Shown here: piece by piece, positions 18,593 to 25,447 of the stretch
Layout: each line of letters starts with the position of its first letter
Numbering within the stretch: the first letter of the stretch is position 1
Source: an uncultured Clostridia bacterium
Lineage (GTDB): Bacteria; Bacillota; Clostridia; Oscillospirales; Acutalibacteraceae
NCBI GenBank assembly: GCA_938034875.1
Contig: CALHND010000002.1
Span: forward strand, 248,001 to 312,000
Direction: 5' to 3'
Length of the DNA stretch: 64,000 nucleotides
Made by a program: the position numbers and the translations under genes
The notes under the pieces: generated by a model
Told to the model about the DNA's origin: nothing
The model's input: only the letters and a program-made list of their open reading frames with translations
The model's database searches: none

Positions 18593-18623
18593 AAAAGTGC
18601 GGTCAAAGTACCGCTTTTCTTTA
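18593..18623 (+). terminator. Terminator-like hairpin with no gene before it
   Basis: AAAAGTGCGGT / ACCGC-TTTTCTTT lies in the 318-bp divergent gap between galE and the Fe-S scaffold gene. No reading frame precedes it on the plus strand; several TATAAT-like boxes lie at 18525-18575. Confidence 0.45.
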
Positions 18624-18651
18624 TTAATCCGCATGAAATTACGATTATCGC

Positions 18652-18680
18652 TTGAATTAAGCACGCAAATTGCGTATAAT
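18652..18680 (+). promoter_or_regulatory. Promoter of the Fe-S scaffold/GGGtGRT operon
   Basis: TTGAAT, 17-nt spacer, TATAAT. The spacer and -10 edge contain a perfect 13-bp dyad ACGCAAATTGCGT (18663-18675) that could be an operator. GAAAGGAG precedes the first gene. Confidence 0.75.
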
Positions 18681-18752
18681 GGTAAATAGCAAATTTTGTC
18701 GAGACTTTGCCAAAAGGCTTAGTTTTCGCTTATCATCGAAAGGAGTAAGAAT

Positions 18753-19445
18753 ATGAATTATTCGCTCGAAGTTCAAAACATGTGTCCTGTCGCGAAGGGA
18801 CCTAATCACGGTCCTGCTCCCATCCCTGAAGAAGGTAAGTGGGTTCAGGCTAAGGAAATTAAAGATATTTCCGGTTACACTCACGGTGTGGGCTGGTGTG
18901 CTCCTCAGCAGGGTGCTTGCAAGCTCTCACTTAACGTTAAAGACGGTATCATTGAGGAAGCTCTCGTTGAGACCATCGGCTGCTCGGGTATGACTCACTC
19001 AGCTGCAATGGCCGCTGAAATCCTCCCCGGCAAAACCATTCTTGAGGCTCTCAATACTGACCTTGTTTGCGATGCTATCAACACCGCTATGAGAGAATTA
19101 TTCCTCCAGATTGTTTACGGCCGTTCACAGTCTGCTTTTTCTGAAGGTGGTCTGGTTATCGGTGCCGGCATGGAAGACCTCGGTAAGGGTGCTCGTTCCA
19201 TGGTTGGTACAATGTACGGAACAAAGGCAAAGGGTGTTCGTTACCTTGAAATGACAGAAGGTTACTGCACTCGCATGGCACTGGACAGCAATGACCAGGT
19301 TATCGGCTACGAGTTCGTTTCCCTTGGTAAAATGACCGACTTCATCAAAAAGGGCATGGAACCGAACGAAGCTTACGAGCAGTCCAAGGGTACTTACGGC
19401 CGTTTCAACGAAGCTGTTAAGTACATTGATCCGCGTAAGGAATAA
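18753..19445 (+). CDS. Iron-sulfur cluster scaffold-like protein
   Basis: A 230-aa protein of the NifU/IscU-like group that is typically encoded beside a GGGtGRT protein. Conserved cysteines sit in MCPVAKG (residue 10), VGWCAPQQGACKLSL (about 49-56) and ETIGCSGMTHSAAMAAE (about 76). The last resembles the IscU-type cluster ligand region followed by a helix. A C-terminal ~80-residue part (YGTKAKGVRYLEMTEGYCTRM..., GRFNEAVKYIDPRKE) is special to this subfamily. Codons are strongly biased (GGT, GCT, AAG, CTC), as in highly expressed genes. The exact client is unknown. It is 18 nt upstream of its partner, with AGGAG-type ribosome sites for both. Confidence 0.85.
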   Translation: MNYSLEVQNMCPVAKGPNHGPAPIPEEGKWVQAKEIKDISGYTHGVGWCAPQQGACKLSLNVKDGIIEEALVETIGCSGMTHSAAMAAEILPGKTILEALNTDLVCDAINTAMRELFLQIVYGRSQSAFSEGGLVIGAGMEDLGKGARSMVGTMYGTKAKGVRYLEMTEGYCTRMALDSNDQVIGYEFVSLGKMTDFIKKGMEPNEAYEQSKGTYGRFNEAVKYIDPRKE

Positions 19446-19463
19446 TAAGGGAGGTATAACGAA

Positions 19464-20462
19464 ATGGCACAGTTTGAAGGTTACGAAAGACGAGAGGCGA
19501 AAATCCTCGAAGTCCTTAAAGAATATGGCATCTCTTCCATCGACGAATGTAAAACCATTTGCGATGAGAAAGGCATTGATCCCTATACAATCGTTCAGGA
19601 AACTCAGCCTATCTGCTTCGAAAATGCTAAGTGGGCTTACGTTGTAGGTGCTGCTATCGCTATTAAAAAAGGCTGCACTAAGGCTTCCGACGCCGCTGCC
19701 GCTATTGGCATCGGTCTCCAGGCTTTCTGCATCACCGGTTCCGTTGCTGAAAACCGCAAGGTTGGTCTTGGTCACGGCAACCTAGGCGCTATGCTTCTGA
19801 ACGACGAAACTTCTTGTTTCTGCTTCCTTGCAGGACATGAATCATTTGCTGCAGCTGAAGGCGCTATCAAAATCGCTCTTAACGCTAACAAGGTTAGAAC
19901 AAAGCCGCTGCAGGTCATCCTCAACGGTCTTGGTAAAGATGCTGCTTTCATCATTTCCAGAATCAACGGATTTACTTATGTTAAGACCGAGTTTGATCCA
20001 TACACAGAAACAGTTACTGTTGTTGAGGAAGTTCCTTATTCAACCGGCGCACGTGCAAATGTAAGATGCTACGGTGCAGACAATGTTCCTGAAGGCGTTG
20101 CTATCATGAAGCTCGAAAATGTTGGTGTTTCCATTACCGGTAACTCCACTAACCCGACTCGCTTCCAGCATCCAGTTGCAGGCACATATAAAAAGTGGTG
20201 CATCGAAAACGGTGTTAACTACTTCTCTGTTGCTTCGGGCGGCGGCACAGGCCGTACACTTCACCCCGACAACATGGGTGCAGGCCCCTCTTCTTACGGC
20301 ATGACCGATACTATGGGTCGTATGCATTCTGATGCTCAGTTTGCAGGTTCATCATCAGTTCCGGCTCACGTTGAAATGATGGGACTTATCGGCATGGGCA
20401 ACAACCCGATGGTTGGTGCAACAGTAGCCGTTGCAGTTGCTGTCGAAGAAGCAAGCAAGTAA
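19464..20462 (+). CDS. GGGtGRT family protein
   Basis: A 332-aa protein named after its own motif, here GGGTGRT at about residue 260 (VASGGGTGRTLHPDNMG). Other family stretches are FEGYERREAKIL at the N-terminus, GLGHGNLGAMLLNDETSCFCFLAGHESFAAAEGA (only partly quoted for recognition: GHESFAAAEGAI), and GLIGMGNNPMVGATVAVAV at the end. The Gly-rich loop suggests nucleotide or cofactor binding; function is not established. Constant pairing with the Fe-S scaffold gene suggests a role in cluster assembly or a cluster-dependent enzyme. Codon bias indicates high expression. Confidence 0.88.
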   Translation: MAQFEGYERREAKILEVLKEYGISSIDECKTICDEKGIDPYTIVQETQPICFENAKWAYVVGAAIAIKKGCTKASDAAAAIGIGLQAFCITGSVAENRKVGLGHGNLGAMLLNDETSCFCFLAGHESFAAAEGAIKIALNANKVRTKPLQVILNGLGKDAAFIISRINGFTYVKTEFDPYTETVTVVEEVPYSTGARANVRCYGADNVPEGVAIMKLENVGVSITGNSTNPTRFQHPVAGTYKKWCIENGVNYFSVASGGGTGRTLHPDNMGAGPSSYGMTDTMGRMHSDAQFAGSSSVPAHVEMMGLIGMGNNPMVGATVAVAVAVEEASK

Positions 20463-20483
20463 TTTAATTTTACAAAGCAATGT

Positions 20484-20519
20484 TAAGCCCTGTTCCAAAA
20501 AGGAACAGGGCTTATTTTT
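20484..20519 (+). terminator. Terminator of the Fe-S/GGGtGRT operon
   Basis: Perfect stem AAGCCCTGTTCC / GGAACAGGGCTT, loop AAAAA, then TATTTTTAT. From here to 20741 I see no supported gene. Confidence 0.92.
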
Positions 20520-20741
20520 ATGTATTTTTTTACAACAGCTTTTTAATTATCTGTCTGAAAACACCAAAATCCTATTTTTGTTCCATTCGCTGTCTTAATT
20601 GTATCAATCGCAACATCCTTATTATTTATGCAAATGATATCTTTTTTAAGATTGATAATAACATTATATATTTCTGTACCGTTATCTGTTTATAAAAATG
20701 CAGTATAATACAAATAATCACCATTCATTTCTTTTATATTG

Positions 20742-20909
20742 TTACGGTATCACATAAAGAGTTATTAGTGCTATGATGAACGATACTATTGTGGGAATAT
20801 AAACAAACCATAAAATTTTATTAGATGCTTCTACTTCTAAAAGCAACACAACATCAATTTCCATGTACACTAATCCACCGGTTATCTCAACTAATCTTGA
20901 AAATGCCAT
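20742..20909 (-). CDS. Small membrane protein of 55 aa, unknown
   Basis: Starts ATG at 20909, weak TAGG ribosome site, stop TAA at 20742. The C-terminal half is a hydrophobic segment (ILWFVYIPTIVSFIIALITLYVIP) that probably spans the membrane; the N-terminal half is amphipathic (MEIDVVLLLEVEAS). It reads in the same direction as the RHS tail and the 56-aa membrane protein upstream. It may belong to the toxin-immunity remnant, or be fortuitous. Confidence 0.4.
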   Translation of the reverse strand: MAFSRLVEITGGLVYMEIDVVLLLEVEASNKILWFVYIPTIVSFIIALITLYVIP

Positions 20910-20936
20910 ATAGACCTACTTTTAATTATTGGATTC

Positions 20937-20963
20937 CCAAAGCTGCCGCATGGTGGCTTTGGT
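20937..20963 (-). terminator. Possible terminator after the 56-aa gene
   Basis: Imperfect stem CCAAAGC-TGCC / GGTGGCTTTGG; on the minus strand it is followed by an AT-rich stretch but no clean T-run. Confidence 0.4.
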
Positions 20964-20969
20964 AGAGTG

Positions 20970-21140
20970 TCATGACTTTAGCTTTTTTTGAATTAAATAC
21001 CATATAATCGCTACTATAAAGTATATTAAGCCACAAACAGAATTGTAAAAAATTTTGTTTTCAATAATTCTATCAAGATAACGAAACAATGTCATACCAA
21101 TAATAAACATTGTTATGGCATATATAAAAATACCCTTCAT
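20970..21140 (-). CDS. Two-helix membrane protein of 56 aa, possible immunity protein
   Basis: ATG at 21140 with a textbook AGGAGG 8 nt upstream, TGA at 20970. The protein MKGIFIYAITMFIIGMTLF... has two hydrophobic segments split by RYLDRIIENK, and a basic end (QKKLKS). It starts 23 nt after the stop of an RHS tail that itself ends in hydrophobic helices. Position and size fit a membrane immunity protein for that tail, but no family is recognised. Confidence 0.65.
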   Translation of the reverse strand: MKGIFIYAITMFIIGMTLFRYLDRIIENKIFYNSVCGLIYFIVAIIWYLIQKKLKS

Positions 21141-21163
21141 CGCAAGTCCTCCTCATCGTAGTC

Positions 21164-21590
21164 TTATGGTTTTTGACCACCAAGGTAATCAAATTGAAAG
21201 TCTAACATCCTTTTTATATATCTTAATATCCATCCTCCAATTAAACACAGAATAAATGTGGATGATGCTGTAATTAATATTTTTTTGAAAGGGTTAAGAG
21301 CAGGTATTTGTGAGCATATGTATTCGACAACGATTGCGGTAATAAACGTAATACCATTTTTTACTAAATCTCTTAAAAATTCTTTCGATAGAATAATGGT
21401 TAGTCTACCATATCCTGTAGGGTCGCTATACATAACGGGTTATTATTACAATAAGCGAACAGGTTATATGATACAAACACATCACTGTCAGCACCAATGT
21501 AATCGGTATCGTATCCGCATTAATGAACCGCCCAATTTGAGGATCATAGTACCGCTACTGCAGGTAATATACGCCACTCTCGGCTGGACT
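21164..21590 (-). pseudogene. Degenerate RHS C-terminal tail (tail C)
   Basis: RHS core text can be followed across three frames: AESGVYYLQ, then an amber codon where Ser is expected (TCG to TAG), RYYDPQIGRFINAD, a one-base deletion, DYIGADSDVFVSYNLFAYCNNNP, a second frameshift, then MYSDPTGYG and a 74-residue tail (LTIILSKEFLRDLVK... DFQFDYLGGQKP) with hydrophobic helices. It is thus an inactivated RHS tip with three lesions. It lies directly behind the recombinase of the first cassette, where an intact RHS gene would have continued. Only the last 89 codons (21164-21433) are an open frame. Confidence 0.8.
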
Positions 21591-21607
21591 TATCTATGTA
21601 GTCGCTC

Positions 21608-23203
21608 TCACAGAGCGTCTTGGATGAACCGCCAGACGATGCGGACACTTTGCTGCTTTTCGCCGTTTACGGTTTCGAGATGACCGACCTCAATGCGTTC
21701 AATCAGCAGATTAACCATATCGGCAGTCAGGGTCTCGACCTGCGTATATACCTTGACGGCATCGCTCAGCCGCCGGAGGTTTTCGGCATATTCATCCTTT
21801 TGGTTTAGCTCGGCTTCGATTTCCGAAAGCCGCTGTGAGAGCTGCTTTTGTTCGTTTTGATACTCGCTGAGAAATGCCCGGTAGCTGTCTGTATCCAGCA
21901 CCCCGCAGGCGTTATCCTCATAGAGTTTTTTCGTAATTTTTGCAAGCTGGGTGAGCCGTATAACTATTTTGCTCTTTTCAGCTTCCAGCTTGTCTGTCTT
22001 TTTCTGCTTGGATCGCTTTTTGCTCAGGCTGTCCATAAGCTTGCCGCTGTCAACGGCTTTTGCAAGGACTTTGACGTTTTCCAGCACAATGCCGTACAGG
22101 GTGTGATAGCTGATTTGATGGTTATGTGTGCAGACTTCGGGACGCAGGAAATGATTACGGCAGACCAAAATTTTACTTACCATTGTTTTGCGCTGCTTCG
22201 CCATGAAGGTCATTCTGAACCCACATTCATCACAGAAAACAAGGCTTTTCAGCACGTTTTCATGGTTGTGACGCCGGGGCTTATGCCGCTGTTTGATGAG
22301 CGCCTGCACCCGGTCGAATATATCCCGTCCCACAATGGCAGTATGGGTATCCTCAACAACAATGCGTTCATCCTTCGGCACAACGATGCGTTCTTTAGTC
22401 TTGTAATTGAGCACCTCGTGCTTGTGGTTTTCCATGTCTCCGCAGTATACCCGATTACGCAAAATCTGCTGAACGGTAATGTTGCACCATTCCCGCTGGT
22501 TATAGCGGTCAAACTTGGTATCGCCATTTTTCGCTTTGTAGGCCGATGGTGTCATGACCTTACGCTCTGTCAGAATTTTTGTGATCTGCACCGTGCTTTG
22601 TCCGGCAAGGGCAAGGCTGAACATCTCCCGGACGATTCCGGCAGGTTCATCGTCCACAATCAGCTGATTCCTGTCCTGTGGATTCACCTTGTAACCGTAG
22701 GGCGCTTGGCTGCTGATATAGTAGCCATTGTAAGCCCGCTGCCGCTTGGCTGATTTCACCTTGCGGGAGAGGTCACGGGAATACATATCGTTGAGAATAT
22801 TCTTGAACGGCGCAATGTCATTGTCCGCCTTTTGTGTGTCCACATTGTCATTGACGGCGATGTACCGCACTTTTTTGCGCTGAAAGTAAATGTCAGTGTA
22901 ATAGCCGGTTTGAATGTAATCCCGCCCCAAACGGCTTAAATCCTTGGTGATAACTAAATTGACCTTGCCGCTGTCAATGTCGTTAAGCAACCTTTGAAAG
23001 TCCGGACGCTCATAATTCAGTCCTGAATATCCATCGTCGGCGTAGACCTCGTAAACGGGATAACCTTGCTCCATGCAGTATTTTCCCAGCATACATTTTT
23101 GCGTGTGGATACTGCTGCTGTCCTCGACTCTGCCATCGTCCTTGCTGAAGCGACAGTAAATCGCCGCACTGTAGGTATTGTTTATGATTCCGTATTGTTG
23201 CAT
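21608..23203 (-). CDS. Large serine recombinase (TnpX/TndX-like), copy 1
   Basis: A 531-aa site-specific recombinase. The start at 23203 (MQQYGIINNTYS) has AAAGGAG 7 nt upstream; a longer frame to 23224 lacks a site. The resolvase domain has the catalytic Ser at residue 20 (YCRFSKDDGR) and the Arg-containing DLSRLGRD. Next come the recombinase domain (APYGYKVNP..., GQSTVQITKILTERKVMTPS), a zinc ribbon (CDECGFRM...CRNH...CTHN) and a long coiled coil (LEAEKSKIVIRLTQL..., SQRLSEIEAELNQ). The end VRIVWRFIQDAL is typical. The stop codon lies 28 bp from the cassette end. Expected activity: integration and excision between att sites without a transposase of the DDE kind. Its coding sequence is the same as that of the second copy. 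Confidence 0.93.
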   Translation of the reverse strand: MQQYGIINNTYSAAIYCRFSKDDGRVEDSSSIHTQKCMLGKYCMEQGYPVYEVYADDGYSGLNYERPDFQRLLNDIDSGKVNLVITKDLSRLGRDYIQTGYYTDIYFQRKKVRYIAVNDNVDTQKADNDIAPFKNILNDMYSRDLSRKVKSAKRQRAYNGYYISSQAPYGYKVNPQDRNQLIVDDEPAGIVREMFSLALAGQSTVQITKILTERKVMTPSAYKAKNGDTKFDRYNQREWCNITVQQILRNRVYCGDMENHKHEVLNYKTKERIVVPKDERIVVEDTHTAIVGRDIFDRVQALIKQRHKPRRHNHENVLKSLVFCDECGFRMTFMAKQRKTMVSKILVCRNHFLRPEVCTHNHQISYHTLYGIVLENVKVLAKAVDSGKLMDSLSKKRSKQKKTDKLEAEKSKIVIRLTQLAKITKKLYEDNACGVLDTDSYRAFLSEYQNEQKQLSQRLSEIEAELNQKDEYAENLRRLSDAVKVYTQVETLTADMVNLLIERIEVGHLETVNGEKQQSVRIVWRFIQDAL

Positions 23204-23316
23204 TTTTACTCCTTTCCACGCCATTTTCTAAATGGCTTTGGCAACAATGATTCGGAATCGGTCGGTTGCGTACAGTATACCATCATGTTGCCCGCAAGTC
23301 CAGTATTTGGCTGCAA

Positions 23317-23496
23317 TCAAGTGCTGATTTTCCCCTTTTGGGAGGTATCGTCTTGACTGACAGTCTTTTGACTGAGCGATAGCTCAATCATACTTTCGAG
23401 GACTTCGGAAAGGCGCTTTGTTCCGGCAAAATAGTTCTGAACGATATATATTCTGCCATCCGCCGGATGACTGTAAATGATGGTGTTTCTTTCCAC
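23317..23496 (-). CDS. TnpW-like small protein, copy 1
   Basis: A 59-aa gene starting GTG at 23496 with AAGGAGG 8 nt upstream and ending TGA at 23317, about 110 bp ahead of the recombinase. The protein (MERNTIIYSHPADGRIYIVQ...) has a short strand-rich first half (RIYIVQNYF), then a helix (RLSEVLESMIELSLSQ). Size and position resemble TnpW, a small protein encoded beside serine recombinases of Tn4451-type elements; this is a loose resemblance. It may modulate recombinase activity. Confidence 0.65.
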   Translation of the reverse strand: MERNTIIYSHPADGRIYIVQNYFAGTKRLSEVLESMIELSLSQKTVSQDDTSQKGKIST

Positions 23497-23735
23497 GCTG
23501 CCGCCCTCCTTTTCAAAAGCCCTTCATCTAACGCACTGAATCAGGGTTTTTGAGGGGGTGTTTCACTCAAAAATTTATTGAGCGGTCACTCCCTCTATTC
23601 AACGTGAAAAGGAGGGGAGTTTGGCAGGGTGGTTTTGTGGTACTTATAACAAATATTTTCTGTGGATTCCATAGAGGTGCTTTTCAAGGTACATAAATTA
23701 CATTTGCGAAAGAGGTCTTACTTTAAAACTGCGTT

Positions 23736-23916
23736 GTCTTAACCAGCAATGAATTATGCTATCACGACAGCACAATTCGTGGATAGGGACAATTCCCTAT
23801 GACCCTTTGCGCTAAACACGCTGTCGCAAATGAAACGATATCAAGGGGCTTTCGGGGATTCCTCGAACAAGCGAATTTTACTCCGACAGGAGTATAAATT
23901 CATTGCTTGTTAAGAC
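23736..23916 (-). ncRNA. Candidate structured RNA of the tip cassette, copy 1
   Basis: A 181-bp non-coding segment closed by a 20-bp inverted repeat (19/20 matches; arms 23736-23755 and 23897-23916, GTCTTAAC-x-AGCAATGAATT type). Inside, on the minus strand, are further stems: CGACAGC/GCTGTCG, ATAGGG/CCCTAT, and GAATTTATACTCC/GGAGTAAAATTC. The left arm of the closing stem can pair instead with a nearby GCTTGTT, giving two exclusive folds. It may be a structured RNA, an attenuator or a recombination site. The rest of the 473-bp gap (23497-23969) shows no gene. Confidence 0.45.
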
Positions 23917-23929
23917 GATCTAGTGAATT

Positions 23930-23959
23930 TCCCGGAGCAGCCATATGGCTGCTCCGGGA
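23930..23959 (-). terminator. 30-bp perfect palindrome after the immunity gene, copy 1
   Basis: TCCCGGAGCAGCCAT is followed immediately by its exact reverse complement. It starts 10 bp past the DUF4279 stop. GC-rich and able to form a very stable hairpin, so a terminator is likely although the T-run is poor. Confidence 0.55.
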
Positions 23960-23969
23960 GCCGAGTGCA

Positions 23970-24383
23970 TCAGTCTATATACATATCAATCTGGACGGTA
24001 GCTTTAAGATAATTGATAACATCAAGTATCTCACGGTCAAAGCATAACGCGGGTTTTTCTAATGAAGTAAAGTCGGGGACAATCGTAAAATCCACATTAC
24101 CTTGAAATTGGGTTACAACATCTTTAATCTTGCTTAGATAAGGCTTCAACATTTGTACCATGATTTTTGTGACTTCTTCAAGGTCGAATGTGCTAATTTT
24201 ATTTGTTGCAAGAGTCCAATATCCTTCTAAATTATCATCTTTAAATGGACTCTTCCGCTGATCTGCTTTGTTCTTGCATGAAGTAGGCTGTAAACCAATT
24301 CCCTTTGTTACAATATCCATGTCGGTGTCATTATCAAAAATCAAATTGCATTCCATATATATTTCTGGGATTGTTCCTTCCAT
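23970..24383 (-). CDS. DUF4279 immunity protein, copy 1
   Basis: A 137-aa DUF4279 protein, a family found as immunity proteins in polymorphic toxin loci. Family features: EIYMECNLIFDNDTDMDIVTKGIGLQPTS at the N-terminus (first-strand pattern, then an L-x-P-T-S turn), GYWTLATNKIST, a central helix (VTKIMVQMLKPYLSKIKDV), and a final strand IDMYID. GTAGGTGG precedes the ATG, which is 8 nt after the RHS stop, so toxin and immunity are translated from one message. It should neutralise the toxin at the end of the adjacent RHS tip. Identical to the second copy. Confidence 0.82.
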   Translation of the reverse strand: MEGTIPEIYMECNLIFDNDTDMDIVTKGIGLQPTSCKNKADQRKSPFKDDNLEGYWTLATNKISTFDLEEVTKIMVQMLKPYLSKIKDVVTQFQGNVDFTIVPDFTSLEKPALCFDREILDVINYLKATVQIDMYID

Positions 24384-24391
24384 TATTCCAC

Positions 24392-25444
24392 CTACTTTGT
24401 TTTATAAATTGTTTCTGCAACTACTTTGCCCGCTTTGTCAAGTATGTAGATAATTCCAGTACCCTTATCAACTACCAAATCATAAAGGGCTATTTTAGCC
24501 TTACTGCCTAAATACTCTCTTTTTATTGCATGAGCGTCTAATTTCAGTGTCTTTTTTATGAAAGAATCAGACAGCTTATTCCACGAACAGGTATTATGCA
24601 CTAAAATACTTGAGCTCGTCACATAGTAAGTATGAAATTCTTCCACCTCAAAGTTGTAAACAGTAATAGGTGCTTCAAGAGTTTCATGCCGGACACTCTC
24701 AACAAGGACGATTTCACCGGAGCGCAATACCAATTTATCACCAGTACGGAGTTCAATGGCATCCATCCAACCTTTTTCAGGAGAATAGAATGGATGTTCA
24801 GGTGTAGTTGAAATGTTTTGTCCGTCCACCTTTACATGAACAAGTTCGTTTGTTTGATTCTCGAACGTCTGAACAACCCGTTTTAATCCCTTTTCTCCGG
24901 TTTCCGGATTTTCGGCGTACACGTAATCTCCGGCCTTTATGTTCTCAATTGGTACGTGACCGCCTTGCGTTTCAACAAGCGTTCCGGCGACAAAACATAG
25001 GCTTTTACCTATCTTGACCGTAGACTTTGCGGCTGTCTTTATCGCTGACCCTGCTGCTTTAGCCAGTTTCGCTACATATGGTCCAAGGAAAGCGCCAAGT
25101 ACCGCACCACCGGCAGTCGCTGCTGCAATCAACGCCCATTTTTTCCAACCGGTTAATCCAAGCTGTTTTGCAAGTAAAACACCAAGAGCCGCACCGACAA
25201 CCCCTCCAACAATGCCTCCGATGATGTTTGCTGCCGCATACCCGTCAGGGTCGTGCATATTTACAGGATTGTTAAAGCAGTAAGCAAACAGATTATGCTC
25301 TAAAATATTATCCTGGTCCTCAAAAAGTATATCTGTATCATCCGCATTAATAAACCGACCGATTTCCGGATCATAGTAGCGTGAGCCTACATAGAACAGC
25401 CCCGTCTCGGTATCATAATAGTAGATGCGGTTAGCATCTCCTTT
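24392..25444 (-). pseudogene. RHS tip A, copy 1, cut off from its core
   Basis: The same C-terminal part as copy 2 (from YYYDTETGLFYVGSRYYDP onward: RHS motif, hydrophobic helices, HINT domain, 64-aa toxin) but the upstream RHS core is missing. The frame opens only at 25444 (KGDANRIYYYD...), 3 nt from the GH31 stop codon, and has no convincing start; the first Met is at 25258 (MHDPDGYAAAN). NRIYYYD differs from copy 2 (NRLRYRGYYYD), showing a different parent RHS gene with a small deletion. It is probably not made, unless translation restarts after the GH31 gene (AAAAAGGAG lies just downstream of its stop). Confidence 0.75.
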
Positions 25445-25447
25445 TTA

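Larger units (their letters stand above)
21580..25414 (-). mobile_element. Serine-recombinase RHS-tip cassette, copy 1
   Basis: A 3,835-bp block whose encoded proteins are identical to those of copy 2 (29393-33227, offset 7,813 bp) and whose bases match wherever compared. Minus-strand order: RHS tip, DUF4279 immunity gene, folded non-coding segment, TnpW-like gene, serine recombinase. Identity stops on one side inside GATACCGA (RHS codons D-T-E) and on the other at CCAGCCGA (RHS A-E). Both ends share CCGA. Flanking sequences of the two copies are different but both are RHS core. Confidence 0.75.

Noticed and set aside
20480..20695. A 71-codon open frame on the plus strand
   Set aside because: Its start lies in the terminator of the GGGtGRT gene and there is no ribosome site.
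20463..20760. A repeat of the tRNA-Trp 3' end that would mark the other end of an integrated element
   Set aside because: I looked for GGCAGGGGCAGAAGG or close variants here and found none.
21848..22753. A 301-codon open frame on the plus strand opposite the recombinase (also at 29661-30566)
   Set aside because: It is the antisense shadow of the recombinase's GC-rich codons; no ribosome site, no protein-like domain, and it is duplicated only because the recombinase is.
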